Assembly (NCBI RefSeq): GCF_017811155.1
Contig: NZ_JACVCV010000010.1
Coordinates: 124,001-188,000 of the forward strand
DNA from: Lunatimonas salinarum
GTDB taxonomy: Bacteria; Bacteroidota; Bacteroidia; Cytophagales; Cyclobacteriaceae
Length of the DNA: 64,000 bases
Direction: 5' to 3'
A model generated the notes under the pieces. It made no database searches, was not told the origin of the DNA, and worked only from the letters and a program-made list of their open reading frames with translations. Positions within the stretch are counted from its first letter, which is position 1. Every line of letters starts with the position of its first letter. Shown here one piece after another: positions 1 through 7,564 of the stretch. The position numbers and the translations under genes are program-made.

Positions 1-378
1 GTGGGGCCCTATCATACCAATACGGTGGCCGGTCTAGAACTGGCTATGGATCTGCTTCGGCGAAGAAAGAATCCCAACAAGCAAATATTTATGATCACAG
101 ATGGCAAACCGACTTGCCTGAAGGTGGGAATCAAGTATTATAAGAATGCCTTTGGTATAGATAGCAAAATCCTCAAAGAAACCCTAAAACTGGCGGCACA
201 GTGTCGCCGTTTGAGAATACCCGTCACCACCTTTATGATTGCCTCTGACCCCTATCTCAAGGAGTTTGTAAAAGAATTTACCGCCGTAAACAACGGCAAC
301 GCGTATTACAGTAGCCTGAAAGGTTTGGGCCACTTGATTTTCGAAGATTACCGTAGAAATAGAACCAAACGTTTTTAA
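1..378 (+). CDS. VWA-domain protein, C-terminal part (chelatase-like partner of the downstream AAA+ ATPase)
   Basis: The gene runs off the left edge; the visible 125 residues are the C-terminal half of a von Willebrand A (integrin I-like) domain. The stretch IFMITDGKPTC is the usual strand and aspartate before the TDG loop of the metal-ion-dependent adhesion site, and HTNTVAGLELA is the MIDAS threonine loop. VWA proteins paired with a ChlI/MoxR-type ATPase act as cofactors that couple ATP hydrolysis to remodelling of a partner. The stop is 5 bases before the AAA+ gene, so the two are probably co-transcribed. The true start and N-terminus are outside the window, and the partner protein is unknown. 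The GTG at base 1 should not be read as the start. Confidence 0.8.
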   Translation: MGPYHTNTVAGLELAMDLLRRRKNPNKQIFMITDGKPTCLKVGIKYYKNAFGIDSKILKETLKLAAQCRRLRIPVTTFMIASDPYLKEFVKEFTAVNNGNAYYSSLKGLGHLIFEDYRRNRTKRF

Positions 379-383
379 ATAGC

Positions 384-1916
384 ATGGAATACAGCCAATT
401 GTCCAGCAAAGAATTGTTACACATTAAGAATTTAGGCCAGCTAAAAGCTGCCGGATATACCCCAAAAAGTGTCAAAGATGAACTTCGGGACAACCTAATA
501 GCGAAAATAAAGAGGAAGGAAAATGTGTTTGAAGGTATTTGGGGATACGAGGATACGGTAATCCCGGACATTGAACGCGCGATTCTATCCAAGCACAACA
601 TCAACCTATTGGGGCTTCGTGGGCAAGCCAAGACACGAATTGCCCGCATGATGACGCATCTTTTGGATGAGTACGTACCGGTGGTAGCCGGATCAGAGTT
701 AAACGACGACCCCCTTCATCCCCTTTCTACGCAGGCCAAGCAACTAATCCGCGAGAAAGGAGAAGACACGCCCATTATTTGGTGGCACAGAAGCGATCGG
801 TATACGGAAAAACTCGCCACCCCCGACGTTTCGGTGGCTGACCTCATTGGTGACGTAGATCCCATCAAGGCCGCTACCATGAAACTTTCCTATAATGATG
901 AACGCGTGATTCATTTTGGGCTCGTGCCCAGGTCCCACCGCAGCATTTTTGTCATCAATGAATTGCCCGACTTGCAGGCCCGAATTCAGGTGGCCCTTTT
1001 CAATATCCTCCAGGAAGGGGACATTCAAATCCGCGGTTTTAAGCTCCGGCTGCCATTGGATATCCAGTTTGTGTTTACGGCGAACCCTGAGGATTATACC
1101 AACCGAGGCAGTATCGTGACGCCCCTTAAAGATAGGATCGAAAGTCAGATTATTACCCACTACCCCAAATCCATCTCGATAGGCAGAAAAATCACAGAAC
1201 AAGAAGCGAGATTGGCACAGCGGCCGATGGACCGCATCCATGTGCCCGAGTTGATGAAAGACCTTATCGAGCAGATAGCGGTAGAGGCACGCAGCAGTGA
1301 ATATGTGGACGAGAAAAGCGGCGTTTCTGCACGACTGACCATATCGGCCTACGAAAATTTGATTTCCACAGCTGAAAGAAGGCTCTACCGAAACGGGGAA
1401 ACAGATACCGTGGTACGCATCGTGGATTTGATTGGCGTGATTCCTGCCATTACAGGCAAGGTAGAACTGGTATACGAAGGAGAGCAAGAAGGAGCTGGGC
1501 TGGTCGCTTATAACCTTATTGGCAAAGCCATCCGTACCCTTTTCGTATCCTATTTTCCGTCTCCGGAGCAGAAGAAGAAATCGAAGGAAGGAAACCCCTA
1601 TGTACTTCCCCTGTCCTGGTTTGGGGAAGGAAACACGCTAGATCTGTTGACCACAGATTCTGACAAAGAGTATAAAACAGCCCTTCAAGGGGTTCCTGGA
1701 CTGGAAAAAGTCGTTACGGACTTTGTAGAGCATCTGCCGGAGCGGGAGAAGGAGTTTTTTATGGAATTTGCGCTTCACGGCTTAGCCGAGTACAGCCAAC
1801 TAAGCAAAAAGCTGGTGGATACCGGCATGCAGTTCAAAGACCTGTTCAGCAGCATGTTTGACATGGGTGCAGGAGGTGACGTGGAAGACGACGAGGACGA
1901 GGAGGGGTTTAATTGA
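384..1916 (+). CDS. AAA+ ATPase, magnesium-chelatase subunit I / MoxR-like
   Basis: This 510-residue protein is an AAA+ ATPase of the chelatase/MoxR type. Walker A is seen as LLGLRGQAKTR (about residue 74), Walker B as IFVINELPDL (about 188), and FVFTANPEDYTNRG (about 230) carries the sensor-1 asparagine. An arginine-rich region and an acidic tail (EDDEDEEGF) follow. It is the ATPase half of a VWA/AAA+ pair with the gene ending at 378. Such pairs act as cytosolic chaperone-like machines, but the substrate cannot be told here. Sequence databases often call this family magnesium chelatase or sigma-54-interacting. There is no corrin or chlorophyll pathway nearby to support metal insertion, so I call only the ATPase class. 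Confidence 0.85.
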   Translation: MEYSQLSSKELLHIKNLGQLKAAGYTPKSVKDELRDNLIAKIKRKENVFEGIWGYEDTVIPDIERAILSKHNINLLGLRGQAKTRIARMMTHLLDEYVPVVAGSELNDDPLHPLSTQAKQLIREKGEDTPIIWWHRSDRYTEKLATPDVSVADLIGDVDPIKAATMKLSYNDERVIHFGLVPRSHRSIFVINELPDLQARIQVALFNILQEGDIQIRGFKLRLPLDIQFVFTANPEDYTNRGSIVTPLKDRIESQIITHYPKSISIGRKITEQEARLAQRPMDRIHVPELMKDLIEQIAVEARSSEYVDEKSGVSARLTISAYENLISTAERRLYRNGETDTVVRIVDLIGVIPAITGKVELVYEGEQEGAGLVAYNLIGKAIRTLFVSYFPSPEQKKKSKEGNPYVLPLSWFGEGNTLDLLTTDSDKEYKTALQGVPGLEKVVTDFVEHLPEREKEFFMEFALHGLAEYSQLSKKLVDTGMQFKDLFSSMFDMGAGGDVEDDEDEEGFN

Positions 1917-2210
1917 TCCCATGAAGTTTCCGAAAGGACTGATTTCTCAACGGCTTTGAAGTTACTAAAGATTTCATTATCTAGATCTTATGTAGGAATA
2001 AGATTCACCCAAATCAATCCACGGAAGCAAGGAATATCGACAGGATGACCGCCCGCCGTTGGTAAAAAACCACATTCCTGACACTTCTGCGGGAACAGAA
2101 CGAATTACTGAGAGAGATAATCCAAAAGATATGCGAGGGAAGGGAAGCAGTGATCTTGTAGGTAATAGGAATCAATACCGGAGATGTGCCAAAAGTTTCT
2201 AACAGGTGAG
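1917..2210 (+). other. Intergenic gap with a possible gene remnant (2069-2161)
   Basis: No intact gene is visible in this stretch. One open segment at 2069-2161 lacks a start but reads like a short amphipathic helix (LREQNELLREIIQKICEG) before a stop. It could be the tail of a lost gene, but I recognise no family. The gap marks the left boundary of the restriction-modification genes, where base composition shifts to AT-rich. Confidence 0.25.
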
Positions 2211-2218
2211 TACCTTTG
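2211..2218 (+). promoter_or_regulatory. Promoter -7 box of the restriction endonuclease gene
   Basis: TACCTTTG fits the Bacteroidota -7 consensus TAnnTTTG exactly. It lies 28 bases before the ATG at 2246. It overlaps the upstream in-frame TTG at 2216, which argues that the ATG at 2246 is the real start. No clear -33 TTTG is seen. Confidence 0.55.
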
Positions 2219-2245
2219 AAGCAGGGTGGACAAAAAGTAAATTTT

Positions 2246-2995
2246 ATGAATCAATTAGATATCGCAGATGTAACCAAATATGTGGAAGCGAATATTGGAG
2301 ACTTTCATTCTAGAAGAGTAGATAAATTGGGAGAACTTAAATTAAAAGACGTTCTCAAGCGAAAGAATCCCTATTTGTTTAAAGCAAAGAATATTTTAAC
2401 GGCCCAAGATTTAATTCGGGCGATTGTGGATGCATTTATTTCTTCAAGCGAAGAAGGAATTTTTGGAAATTGGTTAGAAGGATTAGCTATTCACGTCAAT
2501 AGTTTAGTTTATGGAGGAAGGAAATCTGGAATTCCAGGTATTGATCTAGAGTTTATGAAAGGCAACGATTTATTTATCGTTTCGATTAAATCTGGGCCGG
2601 ATTGGGGAAATGATAGCCAAGTAAAGAAAATGGTTGACCATTTTAATTCAGCCCGGGCTGTTTTTAAGACATCAGGTTCAAAAGTCAACGTTACAGCAGT
2701 CAACGGGTGTTGCTACGGAAAAACAACTCCACGTAATAACTACAAAAAAAAGGGAGATTACTTTAAGTATTGCGGCCAAGTCTTTTGGGAATTTATTTCC
2801 GGAAATAACGAGCTATATAAAGAAATTGTTGAACCTTTAGGATATCTTGCTCATAAAAAGAATGATGATTACGAGATAGCTTATGCAAAGAAAATAAACA
2901 TCTTCACGAAACAACTAACCGAAGAATTTTTCACTGATACAGGCGAAATAGATTGGAATAAATTATTAGAATTTAATTCTAAAGGAACAATTTAA
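2246..2995 (+). CDS. Type II restriction endonuclease, PmeII-like family
   Basis: This 249-residue protein resembles the PmeII family of type II restriction enzymes. Diagnostic stretches are SSEEGIFGNWLEGLAI (about residues 73-88), GIDLEF (about 104), VSIKSGPDWGN (about 118-128), VNGCCYGK and YCGQVFWEFISG. The GIDLEF aspartate and the SIK lysine fit a PD-(D/E)xK nuclease core. It would cut unmodified DNA at the site protected by the neighbouring methyltransferase. That gene is convergent, with 16 bases between the stops. The start at ATG 2246 is chosen because the -7 box covers the earlier TTG. The gene is clearly AT-richer than the flanking core genes, consistent with horizontal gain. The recognition site cannot be inferred from sequence alone. 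Confidence 0.8.
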   Translation: MNQLDIADVTKYVEANIGDFHSRRVDKLGELKLKDVLKRKNPYLFKAKNILTAQDLIRAIVDAFISSSEEGIFGNWLEGLAIHVNSLVYGGRKSGIPGIDLEFMKGNDLFIVSIKSGPDWGNDSQVKKMVDHFNSARAVFKTSGSKVNVTAVNGCCYGKTTPRNNYKKKGDYFKYCGQVFWEFISGNNELYKEIVEPLGYLAHKKNDDYEIAYAKKINIFTKQLTEEFFTDTGEIDWNKLLEFNSKGTI

Positions 2996-3011
2996 TTCAC
3001 ATTTAGCTATA

Positions 3012-4427
3012 TTATAGTAGAATATTTTGTTTTTCAAACCTTTCTATTGTTGCTTGAAACTCCATTTTCCACTCTGTATCAGACGTATTTCTGTAACGAG
3101 AATAGGGAAATCCATCAAAAGTTTGAACCTTCTTCCCTTCTAGTAGCTTTATTATGAGTCTTCCAATTGCAAAACCAAGTCCAACGGGAACAGCATTTCC
3201 GATTTGTTTATATTTATCTAAAATGCTACCCTGTATATCCCAATCATCTGGGAATTCTTGAATTCTCTTATATTCTTGGACACTCAAAGGCCTATCTTCT
3301 TCAGGATGCGCCAAGTCAGTGGCGGGCATTGCAGGATGGGTAACTAAAGTCGGGCTAGGCCTATTCCAATGAAGCCGTCTTAAAAAGCCCGTTTTCCCCC
3401 CCCCGGAAAAATATGATTTGCCCATTGCTTCTCTTTGTAGCTGGTCTGGAAGGTTTCGCCAATTCTCCCCAGATTTTAAAAGTCGGTAGTATTTCAACCT
3501 TTTCTCGGGAAATGAAATATATTCTGAATTATCAGAGACTAAGCCGTCTACCGCTTGCTTAAAAGTTGTCCATATTGGTAATCCGAAACTGCCGTCTGCT
3601 GAGTTAGTTGGTTCTAAATAAGGAGGCTTTTTGCCATCTCTTGAGCAGATTAACACGACACGCTCTCTCTGTTGAGGAGTCCCAAAGTTAGCTGTGTTGT
3701 AGAGATTAAAACTTACGGCATAACCTGCAACTTCCAACTTATTTAGTATCGCATGAAGAGCACCTCCCGGGAGTTCGTCTACTGTAAGATCTGGAAAATC
3801 CTTTCCTCTTTGGTTGTGTGGACGATGTTTTAGCGGAGCTGACAATAATCCACGGACATTCTCTATTACCGCATATCTTGGTCTTAGGCCAATAATCATG
3901 TCGATAAATGAAAGAAAAACATTTCCTCGGTCATCTTCAAATCCTTTTCTATTTCCAGCAGTACTAAAAGCTTGACAAGGAGGCCCTCCAACAACAAGAT
4001 CTATTTCGTCTGTTAAACTAAGGCCTGAAATCTCTCTAACTGATTGAGGACAGAATTCACGTATATCGCCTACTAGGGCGATTTCAGGTCTATTCTTGAC
4101 AATTGTCTTTCGACAAGCATTGTCGATTTCACTCGCAAATAAGGTTTGAAATCCGGCTTGCTCAAGGCCAATATCCATACCCATAGCTCCACTAAAAAAA
4201 CTTAGAGCAATTGGTTTGTTGGTTCGTTTGGGAATCCCTAATCCATAGAAAAGGCGATCTTCCGCAACGCCAGCACTGGTAGACGAACAATATTCTTCCA
4301 AATCAATCCTATCTATAATCCATGACTTTCCCACTCTCTCAGATCTTATCTTCCCATCCCGGCACAAATTCCGAACTTGTTGCGGGGTAACTTGAAGAAT
4401 ATTTGCAGCCTCTTGTACGCTTAACAT
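3012..4427 (-). CDS. DNA (cytosine-5) methyltransferase with N-terminal helix-turn-helix domain
   Basis: This 471-residue protein joins a MerR/excisionase-type helix-turn-helix (residues 1 to about 52, VQEAANILQVTPQQVRNL) to a complete C5-cytosine methyltransferase. Seen in order are motif I FFSGAMGMDIGLEQAGF, motif IV GGPPCQAFSTAG with the catalytic cysteine, motif VI ENVRGL, motif VIII QQRERVV and motif X QIGNAVPVGLG. It should protect host DNA from the convergent PmeII-like enzyme. The start ATG at 4427 follows a GAAGGT ribosome-binding site. An upstream in-frame ATG at 4535 would add 36 low-complexity residues and is less likely. The fused DNA-binding domain could let the enzyme repress its own gene, as C-proteins do in other restriction systems; that is inference. 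Confidence 0.88.
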   Translation of the reverse strand: MLSVQEAANILQVTPQQVRNLCRDGKIRSERVGKSWIIDRIDLEEYCSSTSAGVAEDRLFYGLGIPKRTNKPIALSFFSGAMGMDIGLEQAGFQTLFASEIDNACRKTIVKNRPEIALVGDIREFCPQSVREISGLSLTDEIDLVVGGPPCQAFSTAGNRKGFEDDRGNVFLSFIDMIIGLRPRYAVIENVRGLLSAPLKHRPHNQRGKDFPDLTVDELPGGALHAILNKLEVAGYAVSFNLYNTANFGTPQQRERVVLICSRDGKKPPYLEPTNSADGSFGLPIWTTFKQAVDGLVSDNSEYISFPEKRLKYYRLLKSGENWRNLPDQLQREAMGKSYFSGGGKTGFLRRLHWNRPSPTLVTHPAMPATDLAHPEEDRPLSVQEYKRIQEFPDDWDIQGSILDKYKQIGNAVPVGLGFAIGRLIIKLLEGKKVQTFDGFPYSRYRNTSDTEWKMEFQATIERFEKQNILL

Positions 4428-4428
4428 G

Positions 4429-4515
4429 GTACCTTCATTTTTTTCGTTTTCGAAATTAAAAAAAGTACCTTTATTCGCAAAGTTTTCCTGTAAAATAGTG
4501 AAAAGGCAGAGTACC
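4429..4515 (-). promoter_or_regulatory. Leader of the methyltransferase gene with three GGTAC motifs
   Basis: Upstream of the ATG at 4427, the minus strand carries GGTAC three times (plus-strand GTACC at 4429-4433, 4465-4469 and 4511-4515). A near-consensus -7 element AAACTTTG lies between them. The first two share the longer plus-strand GTACCTT and are 36 bases apart. They could be binding sites for the helix-turn-helix domain of the methyltransferase. Chance recurrence of a 5-mer in AT-rich DNA is possible. Confidence 0.25.
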
Positions 4516-4555
4516 GACTTGCTGTTTATTAACAAACAGAGGTAATGGGATATAT

Positions 4556-4835
4556 TTATTCCCTTTTGTAATGTACCTGAACCAATCCGGTATCAAAACC
4601 CTTGGTTTTGATGAGTTCTAATCGCTGCTGAGGTCGGCCGTCTTTTAAGAACCAGATGCCGTCCCCAATCGTAGGTCTTTCTGCCGATGATAATTGTTTC
4701 TACCGAGGAAGTAAAGGCTTGGTATCCATAGTCCTCGCCTTCTTTCTCCACGATTTTCAGGAAGTCCAGGTTTTCACCCGGCGCGGCAATATAGCCATCC
4801 GGGCTGCAGGCAATAAACAGGCAGAGTTTTCGCAT
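4556..4835 (-). pseudogene. Dihydrofolate reductase / RibD-C family gene, internally deleted and frameshifted
   Basis: The N-terminal part reads MRKLCLFIACSPDGYIAAPG and continues through IIIGRKTYDW, the start of a RibD-C/DHFR-like reductase of about 175-190 residues. After TYDWG the frame breaks. The C-terminal end continues in another frame as FLKDGRPQQRLELIKTKGFD and then TGLVQVHYKRE before a stop at 4556. The middle, about 90 residues including most of the cofactor-binding region, is missing. So an internal deletion has joined the two ends out of frame, and no working enzyme is made. It lies directly upstream of the acquired methyltransferase gene. The ATG at 4835 is chosen because family members begin at this point. 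Confidence 0.8.
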
Positions 4836-5239
4836 GGGTTGGAAAGGGATTGATTTGGTGACCCTAGGGGAATTAAAGTTAACATTTCTCAAGGAAAAGG
4901 CCGATTCGTACCTAAAAAATGGAGTTAATAACCTGTCGCACGTCAGATCTTTCTGACGCTTACCTTATCCTTTGTGATCGTTATAAAAAGATGGTCCGAA
5001 TTTCGATAATAGGTTTCCAGCGATTTAATAATATTTTTTTTAATATGAATGGTATCTTGTTTTTCATACCGCAAAAAAATCACTGAACAACCTTGGATGC
5101 CATGAGAAAAAACCAAGGAATGTGTCCAAAGAAATCATGCCTTAGTTTCAAGCGTTTGGCCAATAGAACTTTGGGTCAATTCGTTTATCCACTCCATTTT
5201 TTTACACAAACCCTATTCAATCCGCAAGTAACCAAGTCA
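4836..5239. other. Intergenic gap with a small hairpin at 4941-4958
   Basis: No gene is supported in this gap. A perfect 7-bp hairpin (CGTCAGA-TCTT-TCTGACG) lies at 4941-4958 without a T-tract on either side. A weak GGTAT/ATACC pair lies at 5051-5070. The rest is AT-rich and featureless. Confidence 0.4.
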
Positions 5240-6454
5240 TCACCCGCCTTGGTGAAGCTCTCCAGATGCGACCAACTCACACACAAACAGCCTATACCCC
5301 GCCTCACTGCGCGTGCCGATCAGAAATAGATTGCCACCGTCCTGGAGGCGGTACTTTTTCTTTAGGTCTTCGGCATGGAGGGCATAGTTGCGGGTGATCA
5401 CGTTCACCACGCCCGAAGGAAACAGTTCCCTTAGCTCCCGCTTGGGCTGTCGCATCTCCTGCAAGATGCGGAAAACCCTCCCAGGTAAATCTTCGATCAC
5501 CGAGGTTCCGGAGTACAAATGGCTGTTGGGATGGAGCTTCCTAAGACCGAAACGCTTCGCAAAACTCCTAAAGGCCCCCGCTTTTAGGATCGCCGCCTGG
5601 GGTTCGATCAGAAACTCTCCGGCATCTCCATATTCGACTTGTGCTTCCTCCTCTTCTGGGTAGGTGAATGAAAAGGTACGGGTCTCCATGGGACGAATAT
5701 CTACACAGTGGATGTATGGGTTGCTTACGCTTTTCCCAGCCTCCCAAAACAACAACAGTTCCTTGACCTCGTTTTTATGCGCCACAATCCATACCTGCTG
5801 TATATCGGGTAGGGAGGCCAAGGCACCTTTTATATCCAGCATGGGGGAAACCTTTGCGAGTACCGCATGCCCTTTTTGGGTGAGTAGGCTCCAATGCGCT
5901 ATCAGATTAGGCTCGCAATCTTCTAGACGCACCATTTTTTGATTATGCCCTCCTCTGCGGGCCGGGTCAAGGTAGATGAGGTCGTATTTTTCTGAAGAAT
6001 TGGCTAAAAGCGCCAACCCATCACCGGTATGGACACGGATAGTGTCTGGAGCGAGCTGGGAAAAATTATGGGCGGCAAGCTCTGCCAGTTCTGGCTGCCT
6101 TTCTACGTAATCGGTCTTAGCAAAGGATTGGGAAAGGAAAAATGCATCGACGCCCAAGCCTCCGGTAAGATCAATTAGGGTATTACCTCGCACCAAGGAG
6201 GCTTTATAGCGGGCAGTCACTTCTGAGGAGGCCTGCTCTAGGGAGAGGCTGGCCGGAAAGATCAGATCCGCATGCTGTGCCCACGAGGGAACCTTATTCC
6301 GAAGACGCTGACGGGCCTGTATCTGCTGTATGGCCAACTTCAGGTCAAAGGAAGTTTTGCCCCGATGGGTTAAAAGCAAATGTGCAGGATCCCCATCTAG
6401 GTTATCCTGCACAAATTGTCGTAGCGATTCGTTATCGTAGCCGGAAAGATCCAA
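5240..6454 (-). CDS. Class I SAM-dependent methyltransferase, PG_1098 / THUMP-like domain type
   Basis: This 404-residue protein has an N-terminal helical/ferredoxin-like part, then a Rossmann methyltransferase core. Motif I is LIDLTGGLGVDAFFLS (about residues 91-106), followed by an acidic YVERQPELA loop and YLDPARRG as motif IV (about 161-168). The C-terminal part (from about 280) matches the THUMP-like domain found in Porphyromonas PG_1098 relatives. The architecture suggests methylation of a structured RNA or another nucleic acid, but no substrate is established from sequence. The stop codon of asd is 2 bases upstream, so the two are probably one operon with asd first. All expected SAM-binding residues are present. 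Confidence 0.8.
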   Translation of the reverse strand: MDLSGYDNESLRQFVQDNLDGDPAHLLLTHRGKTSFDLKLAIQQIQARQRLRNKVPSWAQHADLIFPASLSLEQASSEVTARYKASLVRGNTLIDLTGGLGVDAFFLSQSFAKTDYVERQPELAELAAHNFSQLAPDTIRVHTGDGLALLANSSEKYDLIYLDPARRGGHNQKMVRLEDCEPNLIAHWSLLTQKGHAVLAKVSPMLDIKGALASLPDIQQVWIVAHKNEVKELLLFWEAGKSVSNPYIHCVDIRPMETRTFSFTYPEEEEAQVEYGDAGEFLIEPQAAILKAGAFRSFAKRFGLRKLHPNSHLYSGTSVIEDLPGRVFRILQEMRQPKRELRELFPSGVVNVITRNYALHAEDLKKKYRLQDGGNLFLIGTRSEAGYRLFVCELVASGELHQGG

Positions 6455-6456
6455 CG

Positions 6457-7446
6457 TTACACCATGCTGTGTTCCACCAGGTAGGACGCGATTTGTACGG
6501 CATTGGTGGCTGCACCTTTGCGGAGGTTATCCGCCACGATCCACATGTTGAGCGTATTTGGCTGGCTCTCATCGCGCCGGAGTCTTCCCACAAATACCTC
6601 GTCCCGCTTATGGGCGTTTAGAGGCATGGGATAAACATTATTGGCAGGATCATCCTGCACCACTACGCCGGGTGTATTCGCTAACAATTCGCGAACCTCG
6701 TCGAGATCAAAATCTTTCTTGAACTCCACATTCACCGACTCGGAGTGTCCGCCCATCACGGGAATCCGTACGGTCGTAGCGGTAACCTGAATACTAGGAT
6801 CGTCGAAGATCTTCTTCGTTTCGTTGATCATCTTCATCTCCTCCTTGGTGTAGCCGTTGGGCTGAAACACGTCTATGTGGGGCAGCACGTTCAGGTCTAT
6901 TTTATAGGGGTACACCATGTCGGCCTTTTCGCCTTTGCGCTCGGCCATCATTTGGTCCACGGCAGCTTTGCCTGTACCGGTTACCGATTGGTAGGTAGAC
7001 ACGACTATACGCTTGATGCCGTATTTTTCACGAAGTGGGGCCAAGGCTAGCACCATTTGGATGGTGGAGCAGTTGGGGTTGGCGATGATCCGGTCATCTA
7101 TGCGGAGGGCTTTCCCGTTTATCTCCGGAACCACCAGCTTTTTGCTGGGATCCATTCTCCATGCCGAGGAGTTGTCGATGACGATGGTACCCACTTCGGC
7201 AAATTTCGGAGCCCACTCTAAGGAGGTACTGCCACCGGCCGAAAAAATGGCAATGTCCGGCTTCTCAGACACAGCCTGACTGAGCCCAATTACCGTATAC
7301 TCCTTGCCCTTAAATGAGAGCTTCTTTCCGGCAGATCGCTCGCTCGCTACCAAAAGCAGTTCATCAAAGGGAAATTGATGCTCGTCGAGCACCTCTAGGA
7401 TTTCGGAGCCTACCAATCCGGTGGCTCCCACTACGGCTAGTTTCAT
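6457..7446 (-). CDS. asd: Aspartate-semialdehyde dehydrogenase
   Basis: The enzyme reduces aspartyl-4-phosphate with NADPH to aspartate semialdehyde, a branch point to lysine/diaminopimelate, threonine and methionine. The 329-residue length is normal. The N-terminal Rossmann motif is VVGATGLVGSEIL (residues 5-17), NPNCSTIQ (about 127-134) carries the catalytic cysteine, and the substrate-binding region has VRIPVMGGHSESVNVEF. It is divergent from the large secreted protein gene at 7565. The PG_1098-type methyltransferase gene follows 2 bases downstream. The ATG at 7446 begins directly with the conserved MKLAVVGATG. Confidence 0.96.
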   Translation of the reverse strand: MKLAVVGATGLVGSEILEVLDEHQFPFDELLLVASERSAGKKLSFKGKEYTVIGLSQAVSEKPDIAIFSAGGSTSLEWAPKFAEVGTIVIDNSSAWRMDPSKKLVVPEINGKALRIDDRIIANPNCSTIQMVLALAPLREKYGIKRIVVSTYQSVTGTGKAAVDQMMAERKGEKADMVYPYKIDLNVLPHIDVFQPNGYTKEEMKMINETKKIFDDPSIQVTATTVRIPVMGGHSESVNVEFKKDFDLDEVRELLANTPGVVVQDDPANNVYPMPLNAHKRDEVFVGRLRRDESQPNTLNMWIVADNLRKGAATNAVQIASYLVEHSMV

Positions 7447-7564
7447 AGGATTACAGTTGTTTTTTTCAGACAGTTACTTAGCTTTTTCTGAGGATTATTC
7501 GGAACACCAAGTGTTTTATAAATTGGAATTACGGTTTATTCGTTTTTATTCTTAAATTTCATAC

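Noticed and set aside
4428-4535. N-terminal extension of the first C5 methyltransferase from ATG 4535
   Set aside because: The 36 extra residues are AT-rich leader-like sequence with no family match. ATG 4427 has a ribosome-binding site and starts the helix-turn-helix domain.
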